DNA from: Rhea pennata
Lineage: Eukaryota; Chordata; Aves; Rheiformes; Rheidae
Direction: 5' to 3'
DNA: 64,000 nt
NCBI RefSeq assembly: GCF_028389875.1
Contig: NC_084678.1
Span: forward strand, 14,910,899 to 14,974,898
Below the pieces are notes generated by a model. That model was not told where the DNA came from and searched no databases. It worked only from the letters and a program-made list of their open reading frames with translations. Below are positions 24,558 to 37,400 of this stretch, one piece after another (positions within the stretch are counted from its first letter, which is position 1; each line of letters starts with the position of its first letter). Made by a program: the position numbers and the translations under genes.

Positions 24558-26340
24558 GGGAGCTTGCAGCCAGCACGTCAGCTGCCACAGCAGGCCCCGG
24601 GGACGCTCGTCTCGGAGGAGCTGCCCTCGCCTTTTGAGTACAAACGGGGCTGAAATCTCCTCGTCTGGGGAAATACACAAGCAGAAAGGGAAAAAAAAAA
24701 AATCATCGTTCCCCCTTCGCAGGGCACAAAGCCTTCGGAAGCGCGGGCTGACCGCCGCAGCGAGTGAACCGCGTCCGGCGCGGCGTGGCGCGGCCAGCAC
24801 GCTCGCCCGCGATCAGCCGCCGGCGGCGGCGGCAGGAGCCGATCGCCGAAGCTCGGCCTCAAGAGCTGCGGTTTAGTACCGAGCCGGGTGAGGTAAGGCC
24901 TGGCTCAGCTCCCAAAACCTCGATGAGAAGATGTTAAGGAGAGCTGCTCCTCGCTCAGCAGCCGCCTCGGCGCTCGCGCGCCCGGGCGCGGGGAAGCGCT
25001 TCCAGGGATCGCCGAGCCCCGACCCGAGCTCTGCGTCTCTCTTCCGCGGCTGGCCGCTCGGGTCTCCTCTGCCGATACCCGCAGCTGCAAAAACAGGGAG
25101 AAACCTGCTTGGCCCTTGCAGCGCAACCCCGCGGAAAAGCGGCTCCCCTCGAGGGCACGTCTGCCCTCACGCGCGGCAGCACCCCGGGGTGCCCCGCATC
25201 GCCCCTCGCCGGCCTCCGCACCGCCCCTGCGGGAAGGAAAAAAAAAACGACGGGGAAGTCATTTTCCATCCCGTGCCCCGCGGGTGGCTTTTGGCCGAGC
25301 TTCCCCGGAACTGCGCTGCTGTGCCGGCGGCGGACCCCCATCCTCAGCACTGTTTCTTCCCCCAAAAAAGGAAAAAAAAAAAAAAAGAAAAAAAAATGCT
25401 GCTCGTTAGATAAATAAGCTTAAGTAATTCAAAGAAGAAATTGCAGGACTCGAAAGTCCTAACACTGTAGGGTCAGCCTAGCTTAACGGATTTGCTCTCA
25501 GATGTTTTGCGGTCAGCAGCGCTGGGGTTCCTCAGCTTCAGCCCAGGCCTGGGTGCCGTACCTTTCGCCGCGCGATTACCGGGCAGACTTGCTCTCACTA
25601 GCCAAACTTCATTTTCTTGGCTCCCCCGCTGCGTTCTCGGTCTAATTTTAGAACTAGAAATTGAATTTATACTCAGAAAGGCTGGCTGGTCAGTCATGGA
25701 AAATCTGCAGTGCCAATAGTATTTTGGAGGCCAAAGCGAAGCTGTTCTGCTTTTCCAAGGCACCGTGTGCTTGACAGGTTTGGGAGTTGTTTTTTGTTCT
25801 TTTTTTTTTTTCCTAGGCATTTATTTATTTGTACGAGTGAATTCACACGGCACAGGCTGTCCTCAAACAGAGCCCACAGCTCGCTCCCTGCTAAGCTGGT
25901 TTTGTGCGCGGCTGTGTGAACTGCAAAAATACCCCGCAACGGGGGAGCGAAAATTGGCTCTGGTGGCTGCAGGGAGCAAGACGCGGCGCCTTGCTCCACC
26001 CGGCGCCGCCGGCCCCGAGCGCCGCTCGCCCGCCGCGGCCGCTCCGCAGCGCCGGCGCACGGCTCGCGCCCAGCCCTCGGAGCGGAGCCGGCCCCGGGGT
26101 TCCCTGCCCGGGACGACAGGCGAGGTTGCAGGAGCGCTAAGGAGCGCAGGGGAGGCCGGTCACCCGCGCTGTCCGAGCGCGCCCGGCGCCCGGAGGCGGT
26201 CGGGGACCGTCTTCTCCCTCCCCGGCGCATCCGGCACTGCGCTCCGGGCTCCGGGGCGGACCGCGCCCAAACCCGCCGAGGCCCCGCAGCGCGGGGGGCT
26301 TTGGCAGCTGGCGAGGCCCCGGGCGCATGCATGCACCGAG

Positions 26341-26395
26341 GGCTGGGAAACGATAAATATAGTCACTTATCTGCCTGTGCATCTCAGGATAACTG
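26341..26395. promoter_or_regulatory. GATA-motif cluster 1 (AT-rich islet)
   Basis: Three GATA cores in about 40 bp: GATAAA at 26352-26357, CTTATCT at 26366-26372 and GGATAA at 26387-26392. They lie in a short AT-rich gap inside the CpG domain about 2.4 kb upstream of the first coding exon. Confidence 0.45.
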
Positions 26396-26642
26396 CAGCT
26401 TCTGTAACCATTACTTAATTAACGCCTCCAAATGCTCTGGGAAGTGGGTAACGAAGCACTATCGCATTTTCCAGGTGTTTTAATTGCGAAGCGGAGCAGC
26501 TAAGGGAATAGCTCAAGGCCGCGCAGCGGAGGGCAGGGCGAGGAGGCGCGAGCGCGGCCGCCCGCTGCCGCCCCGCTCCCCCAGAGCAAACCCTGCGTCA
26601 GCGCCCGCGCCTGCCGCGACGGCGCTCGGCTCGCGAGCCCCC

Positions 26643-26682
26643 GCTGTGCCGCGCCGCGCCGCGCTGTGCCGCGCCGCGCCGC
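26643..26682. repeat. Exact 20-bp tandem duplication
   Basis: GCTGTGCCGCGCCGCGCCGC occurs twice in direct succession and itself contains CCGCG sub-repeats. GC-rich microsatellite-like sequence. Confidence 0.85.
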
Positions 26683-26933
26683 GCCTGCCCATCCCGCTCG
26701 CTCCAGCGGCCGGGCGAGCAGGACGCAGGAATCTCCCTGCCCTGGGTACGGCGCAGCTGACGGAGCCCGTGGTTGTAGCAGCTCTTCTCCGGAGCACGGC
26801 TTCCAGGGACGGCGATGGGCCACGAAGGCTCAGGCCTGCAAAAGCGGCACAAAGCCGCGGTGCCCGCAGTGCTGGCTGCCTGCCTCTAGAGGAAAATCTG
26901 TATTTTTGCATGTTGGGAGCCGGGTGTTAAGCC

Positions 26934-26963
26934 AGATAAGCAACGCTGCCGTTTGGCAGATAG
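26934..26963 (+). promoter_or_regulatory. GATA-motif pair 2
   Basis: AGATAAG at 26934-26940 and AGATAG at 26958-26963, 24 bp apart, in similar local contexts (GCCAGATAAG and GGCAGATAGG). Confidence 0.35.
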
Positions 26964-29150
26964 GGGGGAGGCAGACGGGCTGGAGCGCGCGCGGCGGGGC
27001 TCCGAGCACTGCCGGCACCGCTCCTCCAGGGCAGTGACAGCGCGCGCCTCCGGGTGCCTCTCGTATGCCTCAAGGGCCAGTTTTTGGCTATTTGGGAGGA
27101 GCGATGGCGGGGTTGCAGGTGTCATCCTGCCAGGGGCTAGGCTGAGCACAAGCCGGGCAGGAAAGTTGGATGCTTTCTATTCCCTGCTCCATCATCAGAC
27201 CCTGGAGGCACCGGGAAGTCGGGTTCCCGCTGCCGAGAGCGGTGCAGGAACGTGCCGTAAGATGCCGAGCACCAATTCCACTAAAGCTCAGTGCTTCAGC
27301 AGTTCCTACAGCTCGCGATGAAATGGATGGGAGGTCCTGCTGCTGGGGAGGAAAAATGCCCAGCTCCTCTAATTTGGAGGACCCCCCGGCCCAGCCCGGA
27401 TTCGCCTTCCTGGCAGCGCGAGCCGAGGGCGTGCTTACCGAGCGGCGCTCAGCCCCAGCCCAGTCCTCGAGTTCCTGACTCGTGGCCAGGCTACTCGGGT
27501 AAAAGCACATGCAGGGACGTGATCTCCATCGGAGCCCAAGCAGGGGTAGGAGCCTGCGAGTTTGGACTCCGGCTCCTTTCCTTGCCACAGCAGGTGCATT
27601 TTTCCACCTGGGTTTCCCCAGCTAACGGCTGAGGATGCGCTTTGCCCTCTCGGTTTTGCAGCAATACTACACCGCAGCTTCACGTTCCCCATCACGGGAC
27701 CGTCGCTCCACAGGGGACAAGGAGCCGGTGGTGGGGACGGTCCGACCCACAGGGCAAAATCCCGGTGCCAGGAGGCAGTGCTGAGCAGACGCAGCCTCGC
27801 TCGCGCTGCAGTGCCAGCGCTGCTTCCCTGCTCCGGACTCGGGGGGAGACGGGGCAGGGCCACGGGAGCCCTCTGCATCCCCGGCAGCATTGCACCCCGC
27901 GCCCGCGGCCCGCCCCTCGGAGCGCTGGGAAGCTCCGGGGTTGCCAAATATTTGCACTGCCTGCAGGAGCGTTATCCAGCCCACACAGGGAGCGGGCGGG
28001 CGTCCCGCGGGAATGCGGTGCAACGGGCAGAGGGTCCAAGCAGGGGGCAGAGGGCCGCCTTGCCCGGGGAGCAGAGGTCACTGCAATCCGACTCCTGGCT
28101 GCACGGAAAAGAGCAAATTCCTCTTCAGCCCTGGCAACAGAGAGGTGCTCGATGTAGGGTGGGAAACTGGGGGAGGGAAGGAGCCCGATGACCCGGTCTG
28201 AAGTTATTTACTGTCGAACGTGTGTATGGTTTGGGCCAGGCAAAAAAAAATGCTCATGCCCCAAGCCAGCCCTGTCCCGCAGCCCTGCTGAGCCGCTGCC
28301 TTTGCCGTCCTGCCTGGGAGGTTTCGGAGCTCCCTGCGCTTATGCCAAGAAGAAACCGTGCCGGGCACGAATGCCCTGGGGGACAGGCGCCGGCGTCGTG
28401 GCTGGGGATGCTCGAAGCCCAGGCGCCCCTGGGGCTGCGCGGAGCCTCGGGGTACCCAGGCACGGCCGAGGATGTGGCTCCGCTCGCACCGCGGCTGTCG
28501 CGTAGCCACGGGTGTTTGCTCCGGGAGAAAATGTTGCTCTTCTAATCCTCCAGTCCCCGTTCTTTAGATGTAGACCTGGCTGGGCTCCCTATTACCTATG
28601 TAAAACCTGATACCACAAACTGCCACTGACCCTCGAGCAGCTATTGCCTTTGGACCGAGGGGGATCTGGATGACGTTTCTTTGCATTTCAGATTGCAATG
28701 GTATCGCGTTACCTTTCACATGCAGATGCAAAGCACCAGGGGAGAAGTTTCTAAGAGCCACACAGTCCCCGTCCAGGGGCCTCTGCTCCCTGCCAACCCG
28801 CCTGCTCCACGTGGGCTTTCCCGCAACAGCAGAGCCGGTGCTTTGCAACAAGCCATCAACTCCCTGACTACTAAAAAACCCCCGATCTCTTCCGCAGACT
28901 CAGAGAGAGGAGAGGAGAGCAAGCAAACCCCGCGCCGCAAGCGTGGCACGGCGGTGACTGCCCCACCACGCAGCAGCTGGACCGCGCTCCGTCTGCCGGC
29001 GCGGGGTGACAGCTCTACCCTGTGCACTTGCGTGCATTATTTTTGGCAGTTCTCCCTCCTTCGCTCGCGCATGGCTCCCTTCCCCGCTAGATAAGGCTGC
29101 AGCGGATGCCGGGGATGGATAAAGATCAGCGCGGGCACAGCGATACTCAC

Positions 29151-29221
29151 CCGGGGGCTGCCTCGCCGCCCGCTCGCTCGGCTCCGCCGGCTCAGCCAAG
29201 CTGTGATCCGAAGAGGCTCAC
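29151..29221 (-). other. Candidate non-coding 5' exon, RBBP8NL or antisense lncRNA
   Basis: On the minus strand, a pyrimidine-rich acceptor (CTGTCTCCCATGTCCCAG) is followed by 71 nt of GC-rich DNA and a consensus donor CCGG|GTGAGTATC. The first acceptor-like AG also overlaps a donor-like CAG|GTGAGC, so 29222 could instead be the donor of a first exon. Splicing to the acceptor at 24019 would give RBBP8NL a non-coding first exon and a 5.1-kb first intron. This rests on motifs alone. Confidence 0.3.
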
Positions 29222-29239
29222 CTGGGACATGGGAGACAG

Positions 29240-29640
29240 AAGTGAGCAGTGTGGGTGCATTTGCACGGACAATATGCCATAATTTTTTCTTTGCAGTCTG
29301 ACTGGCTTTACTGGTTTGCGTTTCTTTGCCCCAGCAGCAGAAAGCTTAGCTCAAGCTGCCGAACGGGTTCTGCTATAACACAAAAAAGCGGCAAGACCGG
29401 TATAGTTTGAACCCAGAAGGAGATTTGATTGTTTTCCTGTAATTACAGTTCAGCCTGTGCTGTTGGTTGAAGTCAATCACATTAGCAAACAGACCCATTT
29501 GAACAATTCACGCACCATTAAGGTGGGAATTATTTCTTTTTACATAACACGACTCTTCTAGAAAGGAAAAGAAAAATCGAACATGACAGAGCAATCCGTT
29601 AAACCCTCCCTCGCTTCCTTGGCTCGCGCAGAGGGAGGTT
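29240..29640. promoter_or_regulatory. AT-rich islet, possible conserved non-coding element
   Basis: An abrupt AT-rich interval between GC-rich blocks, with homeobox-like cores (TAATTA-type, GTAATTACAG near 29440). No open frame or splice pattern. Conservation is inferred from composition only. Confidence 0.3.
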
Positions 29641-32600
29641 ACCTCCACGAAGGGGCCTTTTCAGGAGAGCCGCTTTTCAGTGGGGCAGCCTAGCCCGGAA
29701 GCAGGCACGCAAAACGTTTGGTCTGGGGACGATGTTGCTCTCGGCAGGCACCGCTGACTGTCAGCACTGACAATTTTTGATACCGACGGGCCTTGATGAG
29801 TTTTGATTTCTGTACGTATCGCGAGGGCATGCCATCTGTAGCTGTAGATGCCTCTCGCTACGCGCGGATACCTCCTGATGCCAAATTTGTGCGACTTGCT
29901 GCTTGCAAACGCCGGTTACAACCTATGTCCCCAGCCTGTCACTGAGCGGCACTTTGTAGCAGAGGAGGATGCTTGTGGGCCAGCAGGAACAGGCAGGGGG
30001 ATTGGGGCGCTGCTTTTGGCCGGCAGCCCCAGCGTCCCTCCAGGCTCCAGCTGCTGACGCAAGCAGCTCCCATCCCCGCGCCTCGGGCCGGCAGAGCCGA
30101 AGGGAACGTGGACATGCCCTAAGCCTTTGAAGTGCCGCTGTTTCAGCATTCCCTGGGAAAATGCTGGCCCTGACTCTGCCCATCTCTGCCAAGGCCTGGC
30201 AGGTTCGGCAGTAACCTCCCGGGAGGCCCCTGCCCTGCTGCGCCCGTCTCCCCCCCGCCCCGAGTCGCTGCAGCCGCAGCAGTGGCCCGGGCGAGCGGCA
30301 GCTCTGCCGCGCCGCGGTGGACGTGCGGGGCTGGCTTCGCGGTCGCGCTGCCCGCGTGAGGGTCCTCGCCTGCCCTTTCCGAAGAGGGACGTAGGATGGG
30401 GCTGCAGGGGGTTATTTTCCATCCAAGGCTTCTCGCAAGCAACCTGCAATAGGCACAGGGAAGCTCTTGACTCCTTTAATCCCTTCTCCTTCCTTTCAGG
30501 CTGTTTGCTTCACTGGGGACATGTCAATTAGAGAATGACCGGTTGACTCAGGCCGGTACCTCGGGCTGACGTTTACTGTGCTGGAATTTATAGCAACCCC
30601 ACGGAAGGAAGATCTTTGCTTGGTTCAGAGCATCTCCTGCTGCCTGTGAAAGCAACCCTCAAAGCTCTCATGGTCTTTGTGCATCAGAGCCCTCGAGAAC
30701 TTGTTCAGGAACAGCAAGTTAATGGGTCCGCATGGGCCAGCTCAGGACACGTAGCAGGGAAACTGCTTCGGAGATGAGCAAATCCAGCCCCTGCGTTGGT
30801 GCTCACGGAGCCTGCCCTGCCAGGACCCGTCCTGCGGGGCGCGAGCGAGGCAGCGGGGTGGACCAGGAGCACCGCCAGGCGCAGCCATAGCCACCCCGGG
30901 GCAGGTCGAAGATCAGGTCGGGGGCCTTGGCCGGGTGCAGGCACCAACGTGCCTGGGCTGCAGGCTGGTTTTACAGGCGATCGGGTCGCTCAGCTTCACG
31001 CATGCCCATTTCTGACCGATGTCTGTGCTGGACGTTTGATATGGCCCTGAGGACATTGCAGAACCAGGTGCTCTCAGGCATTGATGACACCCTGCAAGGA
31101 CAAGCCCGTGGCCCGATGCTCCAGGACATCCCCGCAGGAACGAGCCGCCCCGGCAGGCAGGAGTTGCGCTGCCGGCTTCATTTCTGGAGGACATCGATCT
31201 GGAACAGATACACAGCAACGATGGCAAAACCGGGAGCGATGCAAACAAACCAGGCAGCTTCTGCGAAGAGCTGATTAAAAGATGCCTCGTTAGACGCACC
31301 GCTCCTTCAGCCAGCACGGTGCTGCACCCATGACAAGCAGCCTCCAGCAGAGGTTGCTCGCCGGCTTTGCAAAGCGAGCGGCCGCCGGCTGCCGCGCCGT
31401 GGCCCCGGGGGGACTCGGCAGCTCCGGCCAGGACGCAAAATCAGCGCGAGGAGCTCGCTGCTTCCTGTTCCTGCCTTGCCGCGGTGGAAAGGCTCCGCAA
31501 AAGCGGGCCGAGCCGGGGCCGAGACAGCCCGCCCGCCTGCCGCCGCTGTAAGCCTCCCAGGGCTGCGGCCTCGCTGGCGGTCTGCCGGGCGCGGGGCGGG
31601 CGGCCGTGGCAGCGGGACGCGGGGGGACGGTGCCCGCCGCCCGCTCCCAAGTTCCCGCTGCGGGTCGCCAGCAGTCATCCCTCTGATTTTAAAGCCTGGA
31701 GGTAGAATTAGCAAACGGGTGCGAAACGTGCATCGAGGAAGATGGGGATTTTTTTGCTCCTTTGGGAAATCGCTGGACGTTTAGACCCGCAGCAAAGGGC
31801 GCCAGTGCCCGGACCGAGGAGCTCCGCGCCAGCCCCGCCGCGCTCGGGGCTGGCGCGCACGAGCCGGGAGCGGCTCTTCCCGCGAGGGCTGCTTGCAGTG
31901 AGCAGCTATGTGCTTGCTTTTAAGCAGGCCTTTCCTGACGAGCGGCGTCTCTAGCAGTCGAGGCCGCGCCGGACGTCGCCGCAGAGCCTCCGCGCGCGCG
32001 GTGGCGGCAGACGGGCGGGCGCTGCCCGGGCTGCGGCGCTCGCCGAGGGCTCTCCCGGCGGGTGAACACCGAGATCCCCGCTCGGGTGCAGAAGCTGGCA
32101 GTCCGGGACGTCAGCGTGGTTTGCTGGCCGGCCGCAGGAGCAGCGCCGAGGGACGTGTCGGAGCCGGAGCCGCCTGGGAACCGGCACCGTGCCCGCAACG
32201 GCAGCGCGGGAAAATGCACTAAGTAAAACCAGCACCTGGAGCAGCTTCGAGCCGGTCGGGAATCGGGGGGAGCCGCTCAGTTTTAGGCCGGTACCTCAGA
32301 CCTCCTCGCGCTGCGGTTCCCTTGCCCGTAAGCTGCGAGTCCTCTCGCAGCTGGAAGAAGAAGCGGATGAGCCCTTCCCACTCTGGCTCGGTTTTCCCGC
32401 AGCTCCTTGACCCGCCACAGCCGGGTTGCGGGGACGCGTCCTCCCCGGCGCCAGCGGAGACGGCTGCGAGCGAGGCGGTGGTCCCCCCTGGAGCACCAAG
32501 TCACGGCGGAGACGCAGCTGCCCCTGCCAGGCCTTGGCACGACTCGGAAGACGCACCGTCAGGTCTTTTTGCTCCCGCCTCAGTTCACCCGCTGCACTCG

Positions 32601-33360
32601 CTACAGCTCAGATTTTCCCAATAGCCAGCACGTGAAAATTTAATACCTTAAAAATCCAGCCAAAAGCTTTGCTCTAGCACCAAAGCCAAGATTTCTAGGC
32701 TGCCCTGCAGAAGGAGAAGGTGCCCGAGGGGGGTTCGCACATCCTCGGGGCGAGCGCCAGCAGGAAACGCAGCTCCAGCCTTCAACGAGAAAGACGGAAG
32801 GGAAAAAATTAAAAGATGCTAGAACAGCACATTTTTTTGTGTTTTTTTTTCCTGTTGCACCTGTGGGCTGTGGTTTCCTGCGCCACGAGCCCGGCTGCGC
32901 CCACGGAGCTGCAGCACCACAGCGCAGGGCTGTGAGCCCGCAAGATGCTCCCCGGCCGATCCAGAAATAACCTCAAAACCTGCCGCGATCGAAGCCGCGG
33001 GGGGCGGGAGGGCAGCCGGACACGTCTCTCCACCAGCGCCCGGCCTGCGCCGTGGCCTCGGTCCTGCCCCAAATCCCTTTTTTTTTCTCTTTGGAGGGGA
33101 GAAACCCCCTTGCCGCTGGCTGCGGCTGCGCTGGCCTCCGGCACGGTTTGGCTCTTGCTGGCGCGGTCGCGACCTGGCGTTTGGGAAACTCCGCGCTCAG
33201 CCGTCCTCCCTATCCCCTGCTCCTCCACCTCTGCTCGTCCTCCTATGATAGCTGCTTTCCCTTGCGCCTCCCTCCCTCCTCCCCATCCAAAAAAAGAAAA
33301 AAACCCTGTAGATTTCAGAGCCAAAGATGCTTTTGGTGTTTTAAGCAGACACCAAGGAGT

Positions 33361-33400
33361 AAAAAAAAAAAAAGAAGAAGAAGAAGAAGAAGGAAAAAAA
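33361..33400 (+). repeat. Pure purine tract, poly(A) plus (GAA)n
   Basis: Forty consecutive purines: 13 A followed by GAA repeats and a second A-run. Confidence 0.95.
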
Positions 33401-33579
33401 CCCCTTCTCGTGAATTATAGTCCTGTGGAAATGGCTCCAGTTGCAGAGAGAGTTTTGTAGATTAGAAAAAAATGCAAGTCTCAATCGGAGCAACTCTTGC
33501 AGGAAACACTTTCCCCACTCCTTCCTTAGCAAAGTGTTCACTGGAAGCGCTTCTGCTCTGAGACCAAGGGAAGGGTGAC

Positions 33580-33715
33580 TGACAGCTCCTTATTTTTGGT
33601 AGGCTTGAAAGGATTTACTAATAAAACACAACTACGCCATTTAATCCCTCTGTAATTAATTTGTCAAGAATACCTGAGGCTTAAAGGCAAGAAAACTTAT
33701 TTTGAATTGGAAAAA
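33580..33715. promoter_or_regulatory. AT-rich islet, possible conserved non-coding element
   Basis: Contains CTAATAAAACACAACTACGC, CTGTAATTAATTTGTC and similar dense homeodomain-type cores next to a long pyrimidine tract. Function is inferred. Confidence 0.3.
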
Positions 33716-33733
33716 TAGCAACAAATGGGACTA

Positions 33734-33813
33734 TTTTTCCTTCCTTCCTTCCTTCCTCTCTTTCTTTTCTTTCTCTTTCTTTCTTTTCTTCTTTCTTTCT
33801 TTCTTTCTTCCTT
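33734..33813 (+). repeat. Uninterrupted 80-nt pyrimidine tract, (TTCC)n/(TTTC)n
   Basis: Eighty bases of T and C only, beginning with TTCC repeats and ending with TTTC repeats. It has partial mirror symmetry, so it could form triplex (H-DNA). Confidence 0.95.
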
Positions 33814-34387
33814 GATAATATCAGGTAACAAGCAAGTTACCCCAAACTGTAAAGCTGGCGCGCAGCGAGGGGGTTGGAGCAATACGTTTCAGCGCTTCTC
33901 CAGTTCATCGAGACCACGGTGTTCCCACAAGCCGCTTCAGTTTTCGACAAAACTGCGCATCAGCCCGTCACTCTTTCGGATCATTTCTGCCCTCGGCGTG
34001 TCACGCAAACTCACCGCATCACCTGCAACGGAAAATACGCCGTCCCGCGCCTCCGAGGCCGCGTTAGCCCGCGCCAGCCCGCCTGCCCGTGCCGGGGCTC
34101 GGCTCTCCGTCCGGCAAGCGTGCCTGTGCCGCAGGCCGGCTTCGGGAAGCCTGTGTCATCCTGAGGGTCTTTTTTTTTTTTCCTGTCACCCTGCTTCTGA
34201 TATTTCAGGAAGTGTTTGAGGCATTTTATAGCAATGAAAGGCAAGAAAGGACTGTTTACCTGAGTCTGAACGAAGCGGAAAAAATGAATGTTAAACCAGC
34301 GGTAAAACACCCAGCGTTGCTAATTCATCATTGTTTTCTTGCCAGTCTCCCCGTAGCTAATGATTTTCTTTAAAAGCCACTTTGCAG

Positions 34388-34491
34388 TGGTGTCTGAGCA
34401 ACTCTCAGGGAAGAAAAAAGTAGGTCTCCGCCAAGTTCAGGTTGCAAAGGAGAAACTACAAGATGTTTCCTACGGCCTCAAAACCCGGAAG
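34388..34491 (+). other. Candidate orphan exon
   Basis: A pyrimidine-rich acceptor (ATTTTCTTTAAAAGCC, then CACTTTGCAG) and a donor CGGAAG|GTAAAT frame 104 nt that stay open as a Lys-rich peptide (SEQLSGKKKVGLRQVQVAKE and on). I do not recognise it and see no partner exons, so it may be chance or part of a lncRNA. Confidence 0.15.
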
Positions 34492-37400
34492 GTAAATAAA
34501 AAGAATTCAGCTAAAAAAGCACTGTACTTACACATACAAATTGCTAAGCCGGCGCTAGCAATGTTATTTTCTCCTTCCAGGGCCAAAATCTTTGGAAATG
34601 CCATTTTGCCGTAGGGCCTAATTGCTAATCTGCTGCGTCCGTGTGATGCAACACTTCAAAAGCAGCGTGCGTAGTTTTGCAAGGCAATAGCTTGCGCTGC
34701 GTTAGCTAGTGATTGATGTGCCTTACTCACAAGCGCAAATAAAGGGGACCGCTGTGATTTTTGTTTCGCTAAGTGCGAAAGCTCCATTTGGGAATATGAT
34801 TTATTTTGACAGCCTCCCTTGCTGAGCTGCGGACAGGGTTCCCGCGTCCTCCAGGGCAAGCTTGATCCAAATGCACCGCTTTCTCCTCCCATTCATTTTT
34901 TTTGGAGTATTTTAGCAAGTTCTCCGACGTTGCCTGGTAGGATAAGCATCCATGCCGTGCTCTTTGCAGGAGTGAATATGCACCAAAACCTGCAGGCGAA
35001 GGGCTTCAGCGCTCGCCTCCGCGCCCGGCCCGGCGGCTCGCCGTGCTCCGGGTTGCGCTCCGGTTTGCGGGCGCCCCGTGCTGCCAGGTGATCGCGTGGG
35101 CCCTCGCCTCTACGCTATTTTTGCATTTGCTTTTGCTTCCCTCCCCCGCAGACCTCCCCAAATGTTTCTCATTTTTATTAAAGCAATTTATTCCTGAGGC
35201 TGCCAAAGGCTTAGCGGGTGCGGCACGCGTTCAGACAAGCCGTGCCTAGTGACCTGGGGGGGAGGCGGGTTTGCGGGGAAGAAAATGAATGAAAAGCTCT
35301 ACAAAAGGGCGCCGGAGCGGGGCTGGAGCCAGCGTGGCCGGCCTCCAGCACGGAGATTCCTCGTCCAGGCGAGGGTGGAGGTCATGAGTGAGACAGCCTG
35401 CGCCGAGCTAGGGAGGACCAGAAAAGGGGCAAATGAGGTGGGGAGAGAGACTCACAACCCCTCAAGCTATTTGCAGTATCCCTGCTGCTGATCCGGAGCT
35501 GCTGGTATTTCAGATGGCACTTTGGGAGATGGCTTTCCTCACTTGAAGGGATGTTAATTAATACTCCGTTAAGAAACTCCTTGGAAATGTCAAGAGAAGA
35601 AGAATCTTCTCGGTTGAGGAATTAATTTTCTCCCTTCAGTTGACCCGCCAGCCCACGTTGCCAGCAACGTTCCCATTAGCTCCAGCAGCGTTTGCCAGCA
35701 TTTGTTCGGCTCCAAGACCCGTGGAAAGCCACTGGAGCCTTTCCGTTGATTCGAAGGAGCTTTGGGTCAAGTCTTCTGACTGCAGGATAATGCCTGGGGT
35801 ATGTGCGTTGGCTTGCTGCTATGAGCCTGCTCGTGAGTGATGAGCTGCTGAACGACATCTTCATTTCGGGGCAGGGCGGGGAGGGACGAGGATGCTAAGT
35901 GGAACCATCCCGCGGTGAAGTCATTTATTTCACCGTGCGGTTTCCCTTCTCCTGAAGGCTCCCGGGGAGCAAATTGGAGTTTGCACGTTGCAACGTGTGC
36001 AAAAACCACAGGCTTTTGCTTTGCTTACAAGCTGTAGAGATTGAGGCTTCGTGCTGGAGCCCTGGCGCAGAGCGGACCTCGCGCTTTGGTGCGGGTCGAC
36101 ATTCCCCTGCAGCCCAGCGCCGCCGCAAACCGCACACTGCTGCTTTCCTGCGAACGCAGCGACTCCGTGCAGAAAGGGTGATGCACAGGCACGCTGCACG
36201 GGGCGAGGCGCGTCCGCCGGCGAGGCGACGGCTCCCGGCCTGCCGCTGGCAGCCTGCTCTTCCCGGCCCTGTCCAGGGAGGACGAAATATCTCTGGAACT
36301 GGCGGTTCTCAAGCACTCCTTGAGAGGCAGCTAAACACGGGTTTTATCAGCGCGTGAGAGCTTGCAAAGATAACACTTCAAAGAAAACACGTTTTAAATA
36401 CACCTTTAAAAGCCTTAAAATGTAATTCCATAAATGTTTGTGTTACTTGGGCAATAGATAAAGTGAAGTGGTATTGCCGAAACGTAGCGTGGCCGAATAC
36501 CTGCAAACTTTGCCGGAGTCCGTATCGGGTGAATGGTTCACTTATTAATCTGTGTCCATATATACGAGAGCCCTTGCCTTCCTCAGGGACCGTTTCGCCC
36601 TCGTCTCCCCAGCGCTGGCTGCTGCCCTCCGCTTCGCCGCGCTGGGAGCGCGTCGGAGCTGCTGCAACAGGAGCAGGGGCGAAGCCGTCGCGCTCGGTCC
36701 GGCGCGGAGCTGCCCTGGCTGTGTAGATCCCGGCCTGATTCTTACCAAACTTGGGATGCTGATCCCGCTGCTTGGAAGCGCTCGATCCCCCTTTTCTCTG
36801 CCGTCAGCGGGACGGGAGTCCTGCCGCCTTTCCTGCGAGCCCTCTCCGCTCTGGCTCTGGCTCTGGCTTCTCCCTCCGGGAAGCCGGACCCGACGGCGGG
36901 CGCGCAGGTCGCCGCTGATGCAGTTCGCCAACTCATTTCCTTGCAGTGCGTTTAGCCCCCGGCGATGCTTATCTGGGAAGCAGGCGCTCTGCTTGCTAGG
37001 CTAAGGGGACCCCTCCGGAAACGCCGGGCCTCGCGAGCGCCAGCCCCAAGAAGCCGTTTCGGGAGCCGACGCCGGCACTCGCGCTGCCCTCCGGCCCCCC
37101 GCGCTCCTCCGCCGAGCCCTCCCTTCCCTCGCGCGCCGGTGCCTTTCCTGACGTTCCACCAGAACTGGCGTTTGGGTCAAATTTCACCTTTAATCAGGGT
37201 AACGACAAAACGGGCGCCAGGTGAGCGGCCAGTGGGTCCGTCCCCAGGGAGCGGCGATGCCCGGGACGCCGCGAAGGGGCGGCCGCTGGCCCCGCGGCTG
37301 CACAGCCCGGGCTTCCTTTCGCCGACGCGGGGATCGCAGCGGAGGCCGAACGTTTGGGGGCCGAGCTCGCAGCCCCCACGCAGCGGGGACGTCCCCTCGG

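Noticed and set aside
25694-26332. 212-codon minus-strand frame in the CpG domain
   Set aside because: Arg/Ala/Pro/Gly-rich with matching long frames on the other strand and in other frames; typical of GC-rich non-coding DNA.
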